From Candidatus Cloacimonas sp. 4484_140 (GTDB lineage Bacteria > Cloacimonadota > Cloacimonadia > JGIOTU-2), in the NCBI GenBank assembly GCA_002049945.1, contig MVCT01000026.1, positions 1 to 9,029 of the forward strand: a DNA stretch of 9,029 nucleotides. Direction: 5' to 3'. The position numbers were made by a program, and so were the translations under genes. The notes beneath the pieces are model-generated. The model was not told where the DNA came from and did no database searches. It saw only the letters and a list, made by a program, of their open reading frames with translations. Numbering within the stretch: position 1 is the stretch's first letter; the number at the start of each line of letters is the position of its first letter. Shown here one piece after another: positions 1 through 8,040 of this stretch.

Positions 1-1822
1 GCAAAAAGTGCATTATCAGCATTTATCTTAGCTCTCGTAACTGTATGAGTGGCTAGTTCATCATAGGTGCCGTTATCATGATAATCAATATAATTATCTA
101 ACGTAATTGGATCCGCAGAATTAATAAAAAAATTCAAATCAACATCATTAACCGAATAAACCGAACCATTTGTGCCAGGCGAGAATACATTGCCAGTTGA
201 ACCTCCCCCATTTCCGTGAAGGAGAAATGAATAGTCATGAGCTGAAGAAGATCCAATAAAATCTGTTATCGTAAAATATGAATCATTAATAAAAGTGAAC
301 ATTCTGAAAAAATCTGTGTCTTGATAATTAGTGAATACACTTGCAAAATCTAATCCTTCGGTATCAAAATATAGACCAATAGTAGCATCTGTTCCTTCCG
401 CAGTAGTAAGAGTTGATGCAGGTGGACCTTCCCCATCTACAAGGATCAAACTGTGATTTTTTGCATAACGCACACTGTCTCTTTTATCCCAGCTTATATA
501 GCCGGAATCCATAGCGAGCAGTTCTCCGAGTGCATAAAAAATAAAACTGCCATTATCTGGATGTCATGTGTTCGTCCACCTTCACGTGCTTGTCCGTTTT
601 CAGCGATCACACACATATATGTTGCATCTTCAGTCCAGTCGCTACGAAATACTGCCTGCCCTGCATCGGGCATGAATTGAGTGGGAGAAAAATCAGGCGG
701 TGTTGTTCCTGGAAAATCTATATCATCGTAAGTGCATATCATTTCCACATCAATATTATCAGAAGTTGCACCCACAAAATATGGGTTTGAACTATCAACA
801 AAATCCCACGCCAGTACATCATCACTATATAGCTCTGCTAGCATGCCATTGAAGAAGTAGGGATCAAGGAAACTGTCATCAAAATTGGGACGTGCTCCGT
901 TGGGTTGGCGTATCTTAATTCCCCACTCTGGAATCGCCTGGAAATTATCATTTTGAGTAAGCGGAGGTAAGAATTCAGCACCATAATACTCGGATTGTCC
1001 ATTCACAAAATTATTATGAGATATCGCAAAAGGCAGAAAACTTGAAGCAGTAAATGACAGATAATGCGGACCTTCAGCCCACATACCTTGCTCATTCACA
1101 AGCCAATCATTGAACTGTAGATTGGTTTTTTGCATGCAATAATTGATCCAGGTTTCCGGCTGTTTATCAGTATCACCGGTTGTTTCCGTGTTCAAAACAA
1201 TCGCACACATGCCAAGAGCAGAAGCGAATTTCACGCCATAGTTTATCTGCTCGCCAAAACCGACTTGCCACATAAGATGCAATCCTGACCATGGAGAACT
1301 CGAAACAAGATCATAATACATATCTGCAGCAATATCCTGAATTTTGGCACGAACCTCATCTTCATATCCACCGAAATCATAGCTGTTACCCTTTAAAAAG
1401 TCATAGGCAATACAAGCCAATGACAGCATTTCAGAGTCCCAGAGAATATTTTTATATTGTTCTTCTATGTTTGAATAGGATGCACGTTGCATTACAATGA
1501 GATAATCTTTTGCTTTATCTCCATAAGCTGTAACATCATCGATGAAGAAGCGAAATGCAGCACAACGAGCGACAACTGCTTTTTGAAGTTCCGTAGTACA
1601 TGTAGTATAATCTATGTCTGACTTCGTTTTAATATCATTATAGATTGAAAGGAATGGCTCTACTGTAACCCTTGCTTTTACTTCGTTGATAGCTGTCAGG
1701 CTGCTGTCAATAAGTGTTCTTGGCCAATAGGTTTTTTCAGGATGCCAGGATCCCTGGGCATGTAAAAAAGTAGATAGTAACATTAATATAACAAAAATAA
1801 AAAGTAGTCTGAAATTTTTCAT
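1..1822 (-). CDS. Secreted heparinase II/III-family polysaccharide lyase, frameshifted and 3'-truncated by the window edge
   Basis: Probably a secreted lyase that cleaves acidic polysaccharides; the substrate cannot be read from sequence. The start is ATG at 1822, not the in-frame ATG at 1837, because GGAGGT at 1826-1831 precedes 1822 and a signal peptide follows at once (MKNFRLLFIFVILMLL, ending FLHAQ). A long helical region follows, as expected for the alpha/alpha toroid of this fold. From about residue 390 the beta-rich C-terminal domain begins (GQAVFRSDW, then GGRTHD). At 562/563 one base is missing: the uninterrupted frame ends soon after at 494, but the other frame continues the family pattern exactly (HPDNGSFIFYALGELLAMD, then NHSLILVDG) and stays open without a stop to position 1. 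The total visible is about 630 codons. It is the last gene here, 106 bases after rnhB. It is either a real inactivating mutation or a sequencing error. Family assignment is fairly confident; substrate and activity are not. Confidence 0.8.
562..563 (-). other. Single-base deletion (frameshift) in the lyase gene
   Basis: Read on the minus strand, the codons GGT GGA CGA ACA CAT GAC (580-563) are followed by ATCCAGATAATGG. Adding one base, most simply C, after 563 restores CAT CCA GAT AAT GGC, giving the family-like THDHPDNGSF. Without it, translation runs into an unrelated tail (IQIMAVLFFMHSENC) and stops at 494. The restored frame has no stop through position 1. The site is not a long homopolymer. 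Confidence 0.85.
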
Positions 1823-1825
1823 GGC

Positions 1826-1831
1826 ACCTCC
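1826..1831 (-). promoter_or_regulatory. Shine-Dalgarno site deciding the lyase start
   Basis: The minus strand reads GGAGGT, three bases before ATG at 1822. It is by far the best ribosome binding site in the window. The alternative ATG at 1837 lies upstream of this site and has no comparable motif, so the protein should begin MKNFRLL, which is also a typical signal-peptide start. Confidence 0.8.
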
Positions 1832-1852
1832 GTGCATTTCTTTAAAGGCAAA

Positions 1853-1878
1853 AAGATAATATATCGAGATAATGTCAA
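1853..1878 (-). promoter_or_regulatory. Weak candidate promoter for the lyase gene
   Basis: On the minus strand a consensus -35 hexamer TTGACA (1878-1873) is followed by AT-rich sequence containing TATATT and TATCTT (within 1863-1853). The spacers (9 and 14 bases) are too short for a classical sigma-70 promoter. Read as a Bacteroidota-type promoter (TTG, about 17-20 bases, then TAnnTTTG), the downstream part is TATCTTTT. It lies between rnhB and the lyase start, where a separate promoter would make sense, but the match is poor. Confidence 0.25.
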
Positions 1879-1928
1879 TTTTTTCCGTTTATGATAAATT
1901 GAACTAACAATATATATGTTCATTAATT

Positions 1929-2540
1929 TTATTTAAATAATTTCCTAATCGGAGCAAAACTTCTTCTATGAATGGAGCAAATGCCGAATTTCTCGATCGC
2001 AATCCTATGCTTCCTGGTGAGATAACCTTTATTATTGATGAAATCATAATCCGGATATTTCTTATGATAGTTGTCCATAATTGAGTCCCTTACCACCTTA
2101 GCAATGATAGATGCTGCAGCAATACATTGATATGTGCTGTCACCCGACACTACAGATTTTAGGATCAACTTACAGTTTTCATCATATTCTTTTCTCGGTA
2201 AGTGAGGACCATCGATGAGTGCTAAATATGGTGATGAAAAAAAAGGTTGTAAAAGTTTATTCATACCCATAAAGGTCGCCTGAAGAATATTTATTTCATC
2301 AATTATTGTATGCTCGACAACTTTATATTCATAATGAAGCGCCTGAGAAGTTATCTGTTTGAAAAGCTCATCTCTCTTTTTGGCAGATAGTTTTTTTGAA
2401 TCATTAATACCAATAATATCACATTCCCTTGGTAATATCACCGCAGCAACCACGACCGGTCCGGCAACAGGTCCCCTTCCTGCTTCATCGATTCCAATTA
2501 TTTTTTTATATTCAGGAAAATGCCTATATTCTGATATCAT
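1929..2540 (-). CDS. rnhB: Ribonuclease HII
   Basis: Cytoplasmic endonuclease that cuts the RNA strand of RNA-DNA hybrids and nicks at ribonucleotides misincorporated in DNA. The 203 residues match the usual length. The N-terminal motif GIDEAGRGPVAGP (16-28) carries the first two metal ligands, Asp18 and Glu19, and the GRG substrate-recognition motif. DSKKLS follows at 47-52. Asp110 in LIDG and Asp134 in VSGDS complete the four-carboxylate active site, followed by AAASIIAKVVRD (141-152) and the C-terminal KGYLTRKH and HRRSFAP blocks. All family landmarks are present, so the enzyme should be active. Its ATG (2540-2538) overlaps the pdxA stop TGA (2539-2537) in an ATGA junction, so translation is very likely coupled to pdxA. 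No strong terminator is visible after its stop. Confidence 0.97.
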   Translation of the reverse strand: MISEYRHFPEYKKIIGIDEAGRGPVAGPVVVAAVILPRECDIIGINDSKKLSAKKRDELFKQITSQALHYEYKVVEHTIIDEINILQATFMGMNKLLQPFFSSPYLALIDGPHLPRKEYDENCKLILKSVVSGDSTYQCIAAASIIAKVVRDSIMDNYHKKYPDYDFINNKGYLTRKHRIAIEKFGICSIHRRSFAPIRKLFK

Positions 2541-3484
2541 GAAAGCATTTTTTCTGCGAGTGCTATTGCACTTAATAGACTTCTTTCCGATGCCTTATTC
2601 TTGCCGGCAATTGCAAATGCAGTACCGTGATCAACAGAAGTTCGTATGTATGGCAGCCCGAGAGTGACATTCACTCCTTTATCAAAAGCAAGCATTTTAA
2701 ATGGTATCAATCCCTGATCATGATAAGGAGCAATTATCATATTATAAGAGGAATAATCACACGCAAAGAAGGTATCTGCGGGATAGGGTCCGGTTATATC
2801 AACATCCTGATCTTGAAGAATTCCCATTGCAGGAATCAATATCTGTAATTCTTCCGAACCAAATGCTCCTTCTTCCCCGGCATGGGGATTGAGTCCGAGC
2901 AAAGCTAATTTGGGATTTGCTATGTGGAAATATTTTATTAATGCATTATTAATGATGTTTATTTTTGCCACTACCATCTCAATATTAAGATGAGAAGCCA
3001 CATCAGATAGTGCGCAATGTGTCGTAAGTAAGCCAACATTCAATTTGTCGCTGAAGAAACACATCACAACTTCAGGGCACTTTGCTTGATTGGCAAAGAA
3101 CTCGGTGTGCCCAATAAAATCAGGATGAGAAAGCTGAATATAGTGTTTACTTATCGGAGCTGTCACGATCGCATCAATGTAACCATTCAAGGCATCTTCA
3201 CCAGCTTTTTTTATGGCAGAGTATGCAGCAAGTCCGCTTGCTTTCGATGAGTTCCCTGGAATATATTTTTCATCCTTCAGCACAGGATACCAAAACACAT
3301 TAGAATCGGCTTTCTTGATCTCTTTAGAATTGGAAATAATTGTAATATTATCTAATACTACAGAATCTGGAAGCGCTCCGTAAATAACTACCTTATGTTT
3401 AAGCTTGTATGCCGATAGTGCTTTCTTAATAATCTCCGGACCAATGCCGGTCGGGTCGCCGATCGTTATTCCGATTATTGCCAT
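2537..3484 (-). CDS. pdxA: 4-hydroxythreonine-4-phosphate dehydrogenase
   Basis: NAD(P)-dependent cytoplasmic enzyme of the DXP-dependent pyridoxal phosphate pathway; it oxidises 4-phosphohydroxy-L-threonine, whose product is then used by PdxJ. The 315 residues are close to the usual length of about 330. The start GITIGDPTGIGPEI (5-18) is the family hallmark. The three metal-binding histidines are visible: His156 (LLTTHCALS), His201 (GLNPHAGEEGAFG) and His255 (APYHDQGLIPFK). The C-terminal signature LGLPYIRTSVDHGTAF (275-290) is intact. The start at 3484 is set by this conserved N-terminus; there is no good Shine-Dalgarno before it, and the tRNA 3' end lies only 19 bases upstream. It overlaps rnhB by four bases. 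No pdxJ or other B6 gene lies in the window. A PdxA2-like paralogue acting on another hydroxy-acid phosphate is possible but less likely. Confidence 0.95.
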   Translation of the reverse strand: MAIIGITIGDPTGIGPEIIKKALSAYKLKHKVVIYGALPDSVVLDNITIISNSKEIKKADSNVFWYPVLKDEKYIPGNSSKASGLAAYSAIKKAGEDALNGYIDAIVTAPISKHYIQLSHPDFIGHTEFFANQAKCPEVVMCFFSDKLNVGLLTTHCALSDVASHLNIEMVVAKINIINNALIKYFHIANPKLALLGLNPHAGEEGAFGSEELQILIPAMGILQDQDVDITGPYPADTFFACDYSSYNMIIAPYHDQGLIPFKMLAFDKGVNVTLGLPYIRTSVDHGTAFAIAGKNKASERSLLSAIALAEKMLS

Positions 3485-3503
3485 GATCTGTGTGTAAAAA
3501 AAA

Positions 3504-3579
3504 TGGTGCCGGGACGCGGAATTGAACCACGGACACAGGGCTTTTCAGGCCCCTGCTCTACCGTCTGAGCTATCCCGGC
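3504..3579 (-). tRNA. tRNA-Phe (anticodon GAA)
   Basis: A complete cloverleaf of 76 bases including an encoded CCA. The acceptor stem GCCGGGA pairs with TCCCGGC, followed by ACCA. The D arm is GCTC-AGACGGTA-GAGC. The anticodon stem GGGGC/GCCCT (one G-T pair) holds the loop CTGAAAA (3542-3548), with anticodon GAA at 3546-3544. The variable loop is GTGTC. The T arm is CGTGG-TTCAATT-CCGCG. Eight T residues follow directly on the minus strand (3503-3496), then pdxA starts at 3484. It lies 78 bases after the foldase stop. It is likely transcribed together with pdxA-rnhB, with RNA processing releasing the tRNA. Confidence 0.97.
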
Positions 3580-3609
3580 AACCTTAGTAAAATAAATCGC
3601 GGTAGACAC

Positions 3610-3638
3610 TGTTTTTTTATCCATCTGTTTGCTGTCAA
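3610..3638 (-). promoter_or_regulatory. Weak candidate promoter for tRNA-Phe
   Basis: A perfect TTGACA (3638-3633, minus strand) lies in the gap between the foldase stop and the tRNA, about 54 bases upstream of the tRNA 5' end. At the ideal 17-base spacing the -10 position reads AAAACA, a poor match. The location is right for a tRNA promoter but the -10 is not convincing, so transcription could instead come from the guaA-foldase operon. Confidence 0.25.
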
Positions 3639-3657
3639 GTTTTACGCTTTTCCGAAC

Positions 3658-6501
3658 CTACTGCACAAAAATCCTCACCAGTTTCTGCATTTTATAGCTA
3701 TCCATCCAACTCTTGAACTTATTCTCAACATATTCCTGACGGTATTTCTGCTTGATAGATTCAAAGTTCTGAGGAGTTTCAACTTCCTTTTTCACAACAT
3801 AATAAAATCCCCAGCCATGATCAGTAAATCGGATTGGATGACTGTATGTGTATGGTTCCTTTGTAAAAGCACTTCGCACAATGATATTGCTGCCCGGTAG
3901 GTTGTTTATCATATCATCATAACTGATAAGCGGAGTTTCACGCAGTCCTCCGAAAATATAAGTAAGATAGCCCTTCTGCCGGTTCATAAGTTCAAGAGTA
4001 AGGTATTCCGTGAAAATTTTTCCTTCGTTGAATTGCAATTTGGAAAGAAATTCATCATGGGCTTTTGTGTATGCATCATATCCGGTGATCTTCTTGCCGG
4101 AGACCTTATCTTCAAGAAAGAGGATTGCATATCCACCCTTAACCGTGAAAATCTTAGGAAATTTATTCCCAATTCTTAAAGAATTCAATTCGTCATATTC
4201 TCTTTTCGGTAAAGTGATCAAACTGTCTATCACCGTATATTCATCATCCAGCTTCAGGTAGTCAGTATAAAAGGTATCCTCATGATGAGTGTTGAATAAC
4301 ATATCCCTATTGCTGGCGATGTTATCATAAATTGTTTTTACGGTACTGTACGCTGTGCTGTCTGCAAGGGGAAGTTTCATTTCATAAAAAACCTGCGATT
4401 TCATAAGCTCAAAGATATTCCCATCAGTTTTTTCTCTATCAATTAATTTAATGAAGAAACAGCCCTCGTCTGTGCAGATCGGTGAAGAAATTTCATTTAC
4501 ACTAAGAGTATCAACACATAAATATATCATTTCATTAAGATCGTTTATATTAATGAATGTATTATCCTTTTCGACCAATGGATGGGGTTCATAATACATA
4601 TCCGAGATGATCTCAAAATCTACACCATCAAGCACTGCATCCTGAATGTCTTGTACTTTCTTATAGATGAGAGGACTTTGAGCTACGAAAAGAGTCTTTA
4701 GCTTAACTAGATCGGATTGAATAAATTTATCCTTATTTTCAGAAAAATAAGCTCTCGCATCCGAAGAATCTATAATCACCCGTGAAGTATCAATTGGAAT
4801 AAAGATATATGAAAAGCGATAGAGATTGGGCTCAAAATATGCGTTTTTATTTTGTGAATAAAATTCCTGAAATCCATCCTGCCAATCTGTATCCCATTTA
4901 TTTTCAAGAAGATTTTGTACCTCATCTTTGAGTGAGTTTTTTTCTTTCGATAGGACAAGCCGTCTGTCATTTACCAGCCCGATCACATAATGCGTTCCTT
5001 TTTTTACGAAAAACATAGAATCAACAGAAGTTTTGAAAATGGTATCTTGAACGAGAGGATAGGGCTCTCTATAATATGGCATGTTTTCAATATATTTCTG
5101 GAATAATTTGATCTCTGCACCTGGATAACCCAACAGAAAATCATGCTCGGAAACCCTTTCCTTAATGTGAGTTATAGTTGAATCTGTGAGTCTCCGTTTC
5201 GCTTTTTTCGTCAGCTCTTCGATAATATCTTCACGCACTTTTTCAAAGGACATGGTATCCCGCACTGTGACAAATTCCTCGAGATTATACTCGTAATAAT
5301 TCCACAAAGAGTCCTCAGTAAAATATATATCGAACTGAAGTTCTTCGGCATCGATACTGATATAACTCACATCAACTTCGAAAAGCAGTTCGTGCTCTAT
5401 ATTCTTATCATAATAATTTTCAGTTTCGCAATCGAAATAATAATCACGCCCAACTGAGATATAATCCTTCCAGATTGAAAGAGCAGCATCCTCAAAATCA
5501 GCGATGCCACCACCCTTTTTCCCAATTGTCTTAAAAATTATCCAGCCATTTTCCTGTTCGATGGGAGAAGGGTGATATCTTCCTGTGCGCAACCGCAATG
5601 CTTTTTTAATTATATCATCGCTATGCTCAAGCTTGCCAATGTGATCATCTTTTTCCAAATAACCTGTTTCGAACACATGATGGGCACTGAAAATGGGACT
5701 ATTTTCATCATAGCCCGAATTAAGCAAATCGGCCAATTGTTCTGCGTAAATTCTTGCCTGAGCATGAGCATCTTTGCGGTAAGCAGGAACGTATTTATAA
5801 TATGGCTTTGATGAAGGGAAAAAATCATCATCCTGAATATAAATGATACCAAGGCGAATCCTGTCCGGCGCTTGATAGGAAAATTTATGCTCTTTATGAA
5901 ATTCTTTCACATAAGCAGGACTGGAAGGAAAATTTGTAGGCATCAGACTGTCAGGAATTATGAGATATTTCAGTTGAATTCTTGAATTATCACGCACATA
6001 GGCATCGTACAATTCTCTGTCATTAAGATAGAACTGCCCCTTAATTATCTCCTTGATCTTATCATCGAGCATATCATCACGAATTCGGTCTATGATCTCC
6101 CTGTAGCGTGTGGGGTACTGCATCTTGAAGCGTTGTAATTTTGTTTCGTCAAAGTATCCGTTTGTAAGAAAAAGGGCATTATTCGAATAAATCTGCTTGA
6201 AAATCGTTTCCAGTTCTTCTTCATTAATGAAGATATTATTTTCATCTGCATATATCTCGAAAAGCCGCTCTGTAATAAGCTGATCAAGAGCAACTTTTTT
6301 CAGATCCCTATGAATAAATTTTTGCGATACTTCAGGGAAAAGTGATGGATCATGCAAATACTCACGCCAGACCGATTCGTACCGATTTTGCAGCTCTAAC
6401 CACGTGATAGGTTCTCCTGCAACTTCTGCAACAATATTGGACTGTGCAAATCCTACACTCGGTATTAGCACCAAAAAAAGTAGAATACAATATTTCTTCA
6501 T
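3658..6501 (-). CDS. Large secreted SurA/PpiC-like periplasmic foldase with repeated parvulin-type units
   Basis: Probably a periplasmic chaperone for secreted or outer-membrane proteins. Residues 1-20 are a signal peptide (MKKYCILLFLVLIPSVGFAQ). Residues 22 to about 175 resemble a SurA N-terminal domain, beginning NIVAEVAGEPITWLELQNRY and rich in charged helices. A parvulin-like domain follows at about 213-329 (RLGIIYI, then a helix, GYLEKDDHIGKL, and NGWIIFKTIGKK). The end of such a domain, a GW/GY/GC-type hydrophobic strand followed by a linker and a long charged helix, recurs at about 316, 500, 677, 787 and 893. Where active parvulins have the HILI strand with its catalytic His, this one has LGIIYI, so isomerase activity is doubtful and a holdase role more likely. 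At 947 residues it is about twice the length of SurA. It starts six bases after the guaA stop with no clear Shine-Dalgarno, so translation may depend on guaA. Fold class is confident, client proteins unknown. Confidence 0.82.
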   Translation of the reverse strand: MKKYCILLFLVLIPSVGFAQSNIVAEVAGEPITWLELQNRYESVWREYLHDPSLFPEVSQKFIHRDLKKVALDQLITERLFEIYADENNIFINEEELETIFKQIYSNNALFLTNGYFDETKLQRFKMQYPTRYREIIDRIRDDMLDDKIKEIIKGQFYLNDRELYDAYVRDNSRIQLKYLIIPDSLMPTNFPSSPAYVKEFHKEHKFSYQAPDRIRLGIIYIQDDDFFPSSKPYYKYVPAYRKDAHAQARIYAEQLADLLNSGYDENSPIFSAHHVFETGYLEKDDHIGKLEHSDDIIKKALRLRTGRYHPSPIEQENGWIIFKTIGKKGGGIADFEDAALSIWKDYISVGRDYYFDCETENYYDKNIEHELLFEVDVSYISIDAEELQFDIYFTEDSLWNYYEYNLEEFVTVRDTMSFEKVREDIIEELTKKAKRRLTDSTITHIKERVSEHDFLLGYPGAEIKLFQKYIENMPYYREPYPLVQDTIFKTSVDSMFFVKKGTHYVIGLVNDRRLVLSKEKNSLKDEVQNLLENKWDTDWQDGFQEFYSQNKNAYFEPNLYRFSYIFIPIDTSRVIIDSSDARAYFSENKDKFIQSDLVKLKTLFVAQSPLIYKKVQDIQDAVLDGVDFEIISDMYYEPHPLVEKDNTFININDLNEMIYLCVDTLSVNEISSPICTDEGCFFIKLIDREKTDGNIFELMKSQVFYEMKLPLADSTAYSTVKTIYDNIASNRDMLFNTHHEDTFYTDYLKLDDEYTVIDSLITLPKREYDELNSLRIGNKFPKIFTVKGGYAILFLEDKVSGKKITGYDAYTKAHDEFLSKLQFNEGKIFTEYLTLELMNRQKGYLTYIFGGLRETPLISYDDMINNLPGSNIIVRSAFTKEPYTYSHPIRFTDHGWGFYYVVKKEVETPQNFESIKQKYRQEYVENKFKSWMDSYKMQKLVRIFVQ

Positions 6502-6507
6502 AATTGA

Positions 6508-8040
6508 TTATTCCCACTCGATCGTACTCGGTGGCTTTGAGCTAATATCATATACGACCCTATTTACGCCATTAACCTCATTAATGATCCTGTTTGAGAT
6601 CTTTCTTAATATCTTGTACGGTATCTTTGTCCAGTCCGCAGTCATGCCATCCAGACTATTAACCGCACGGAGAGCACATACATTTTCATAGGTTCTGTCA
6701 TCTCCCATCACGCCGACTGTTTGTACAGGAAGCAATACTGCAAATGCCTGCCAGATACGGTCATAATAATAATTCTTTCTTAATTCATCAATGAATATGA
6801 AATCAATTTCCTGAAGGATAGAAACCTTTTCTTCGGTAATATCTCCAATAATACGAACAGCCAGTCCGGGACCCGGGAAAGGATGTCTGAAAAGGATCTC
6901 ATCCGGCAATCCGAGCTCTTTGCCGATTACCCTAACTTCATATTTGAATAATTCTCGAAGCGGTTCTATAAGTTTTAGATTGAGTTTTTCCGGCAGACCG
7001 CCCACATTATGATGCGATTTGATCGTCACAGAAGGACCGTCTTTTGTCTTTGATGAAGAACTCTCAATCACATCTGGATAAAGAGTGCCCTGTGCAAGGA
7101 ATTGTACATTGTCGAACTCGAGCGCTTCTTTTTCAAAAATTTCTATAAACAATCTTCCGATGATCTTTCTTTTTTCTTCGGGACCGGTAACCCCCTTTAA
7201 CTTCTCTAGAAAAACATCTTTTGCATCCACCACTTCAATATGAATTCCACTATTCTTGAACATCTGTTGAATTTCGATAACTTCATTTTTCCTCATCAAG
7301 CCGGTATCTACAAGGATGGGAATGAGTTTATCACCAATCACTTCATGCAGCAGGGCAGCAGTTACAGATGAGTCCACTCCACCACTCAAACCCAGAACTA
7401 CACCTGCATCACCGACTTTCTCTCGGATTTTTTTTGATGCTTTCTCTATGAATGAACCCGGTGTCCAATTCGGTTTTAATCCACAAATATTGTATATGAA
7501 ATTCTTAAAAATGAACAGTCCTTTTTCCGTATGAGATACCTCAGGATGGAACTGAACTGCATAAATTTTTTCCGACTTATTTTGCATGGCAACGAATGGG
7601 GTGTTTACAGTGCTGGAAAATGTCTCAAAACCGACAGGTACTTTCTCAATATTATCCGAATGGCTCATCCACACTACATCTCCGGTTTCCAGTCCTTCAA
7701 AAAGCTCGTACTTTTCATCAACAATAAGCTCAACGTACCCAAACTCCTTTTTTAATGAATGCCCGACTCTGCCGTCCAGCAGATGACAGATAAGTTGCAT
7801 TCCATAGCATATCCCGAGTATTGGAATTCCAAGCTCAAATATGCTTTTATCACAAAAAGGCGCTTCGGCATCCATAACACTATACGGGCTGCCGGATAAA
7901 ATGATCGCTTCAGGTTTGAGTTCAAGAATTTCTGAAATAGCAACGTCAAAAGGTATCACTTTGCATGATACGTTCAATTGCTGGACCGATTTCACGATCA
8001 AATATGTATACTGAGAACCGAAATCTAATATTACTATCAT
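6508..8040 (-). CDS. guaA: GMP synthase (glutamine-hydrolysing)
   Basis: Converts XMP, ATP and glutamine to GMP, the last step of de novo guanine nucleotide synthesis, in the cytoplasm. The 510 residues form the usual three-part protein. The class I glutamine amidotransferase domain (1 to about 190) starts ILDFGSQYT and has the nucleophile Cys78 in GICYGMQ with His165 and Glu167 in FHPEVSH. The ATP-pyrophosphatase domain has the P-loop SGGVDSS (219-225), QGTLYPDVIESSS (318-330) and KSHHNVGGLPE. The C-terminal dimerisation domain has RHPFPGPGLAVRI (385-397), GDDRTYENVCALRAV and the final DISSKPPSTIEWE. All catalytic residues are present. The start at 8040 fits the conserved N-terminus and overlaps the stop of a small upstream frame as ATGA. 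The foldase gene follows after six bases. I see no purine riboswitch upstream. Confidence 0.98.
   Translation of the reverse strand: MIVILDFGSQYTYLIVKSVQQLNVSCKVIPFDVAISEILELKPEAIILSGSPYSVMDAEAPFCDKSIFELGIPILGICYGMQLICHLLDGRVGHSLKKEFGYVELIVDEKYELFEGLETGDVVWMSHSDNIEKVPVGFETFSSTVNTPFVAMQNKSEKIYAVQFHPEVSHTEKGLFIFKNFIYNICGLKPNWTPGSFIEKASKKIREKVGDAGVVLGLSGGVDSSVTAALLHEVIGDKLIPILVDTGLMRKNEVIEIQQMFKNSGIHIEVVDAKDVFLEKLKGVTGPEEKRKIIGRLFIEIFEKEALEFDNVQFLAQGTLYPDVIESSSSKTKDGPSVTIKSHHNVGGLPEKLNLKLIEPLRELFKYEVRVIGKELGLPDEILFRHPFPGPGLAVRIIGDITEEKVSILQEIDFIFIDELRKNYYYDRIWQAFAVLLPVQTVGVMGDDRTYENVCALRAVNSLDGMTADWTKIPYKILRKISNRIINEVNGVNRVVYDISSKPPSTIEWE

Noticed and set aside
453..790. Overlapping plus-strand frames opposite the lyase C-terminal region
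   Set aside because: They are antisense to a region whose minus-strand translation matches a known family in both of its frames, and their own translations show no recognisable motif.
1875..1902. 7-bp inverted repeat (TCAATTT / AAATTGA) as an rnhB terminator
   Set aside because: The stem is only A/T-rich with a 14-base loop, and no T run follows it on the minus strand; it also overlaps the TTGACA hexamer.
2359..2892. Plus-strand frames opposite rnhB and pdxA
   Set aside because: Both minus-strand genes have intact catalytic motifs here, so these frames are shadows.
5572..5852. Frames on both strands within the foldase gene
   Set aside because: They lie fully inside the 947-codon frame and have no motif, signal peptide or ribosome binding site.
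7316..7949. Several short frames inside guaA
   Set aside because: guaA is fully conserved through this stretch; the frames are by-products of its codon use.
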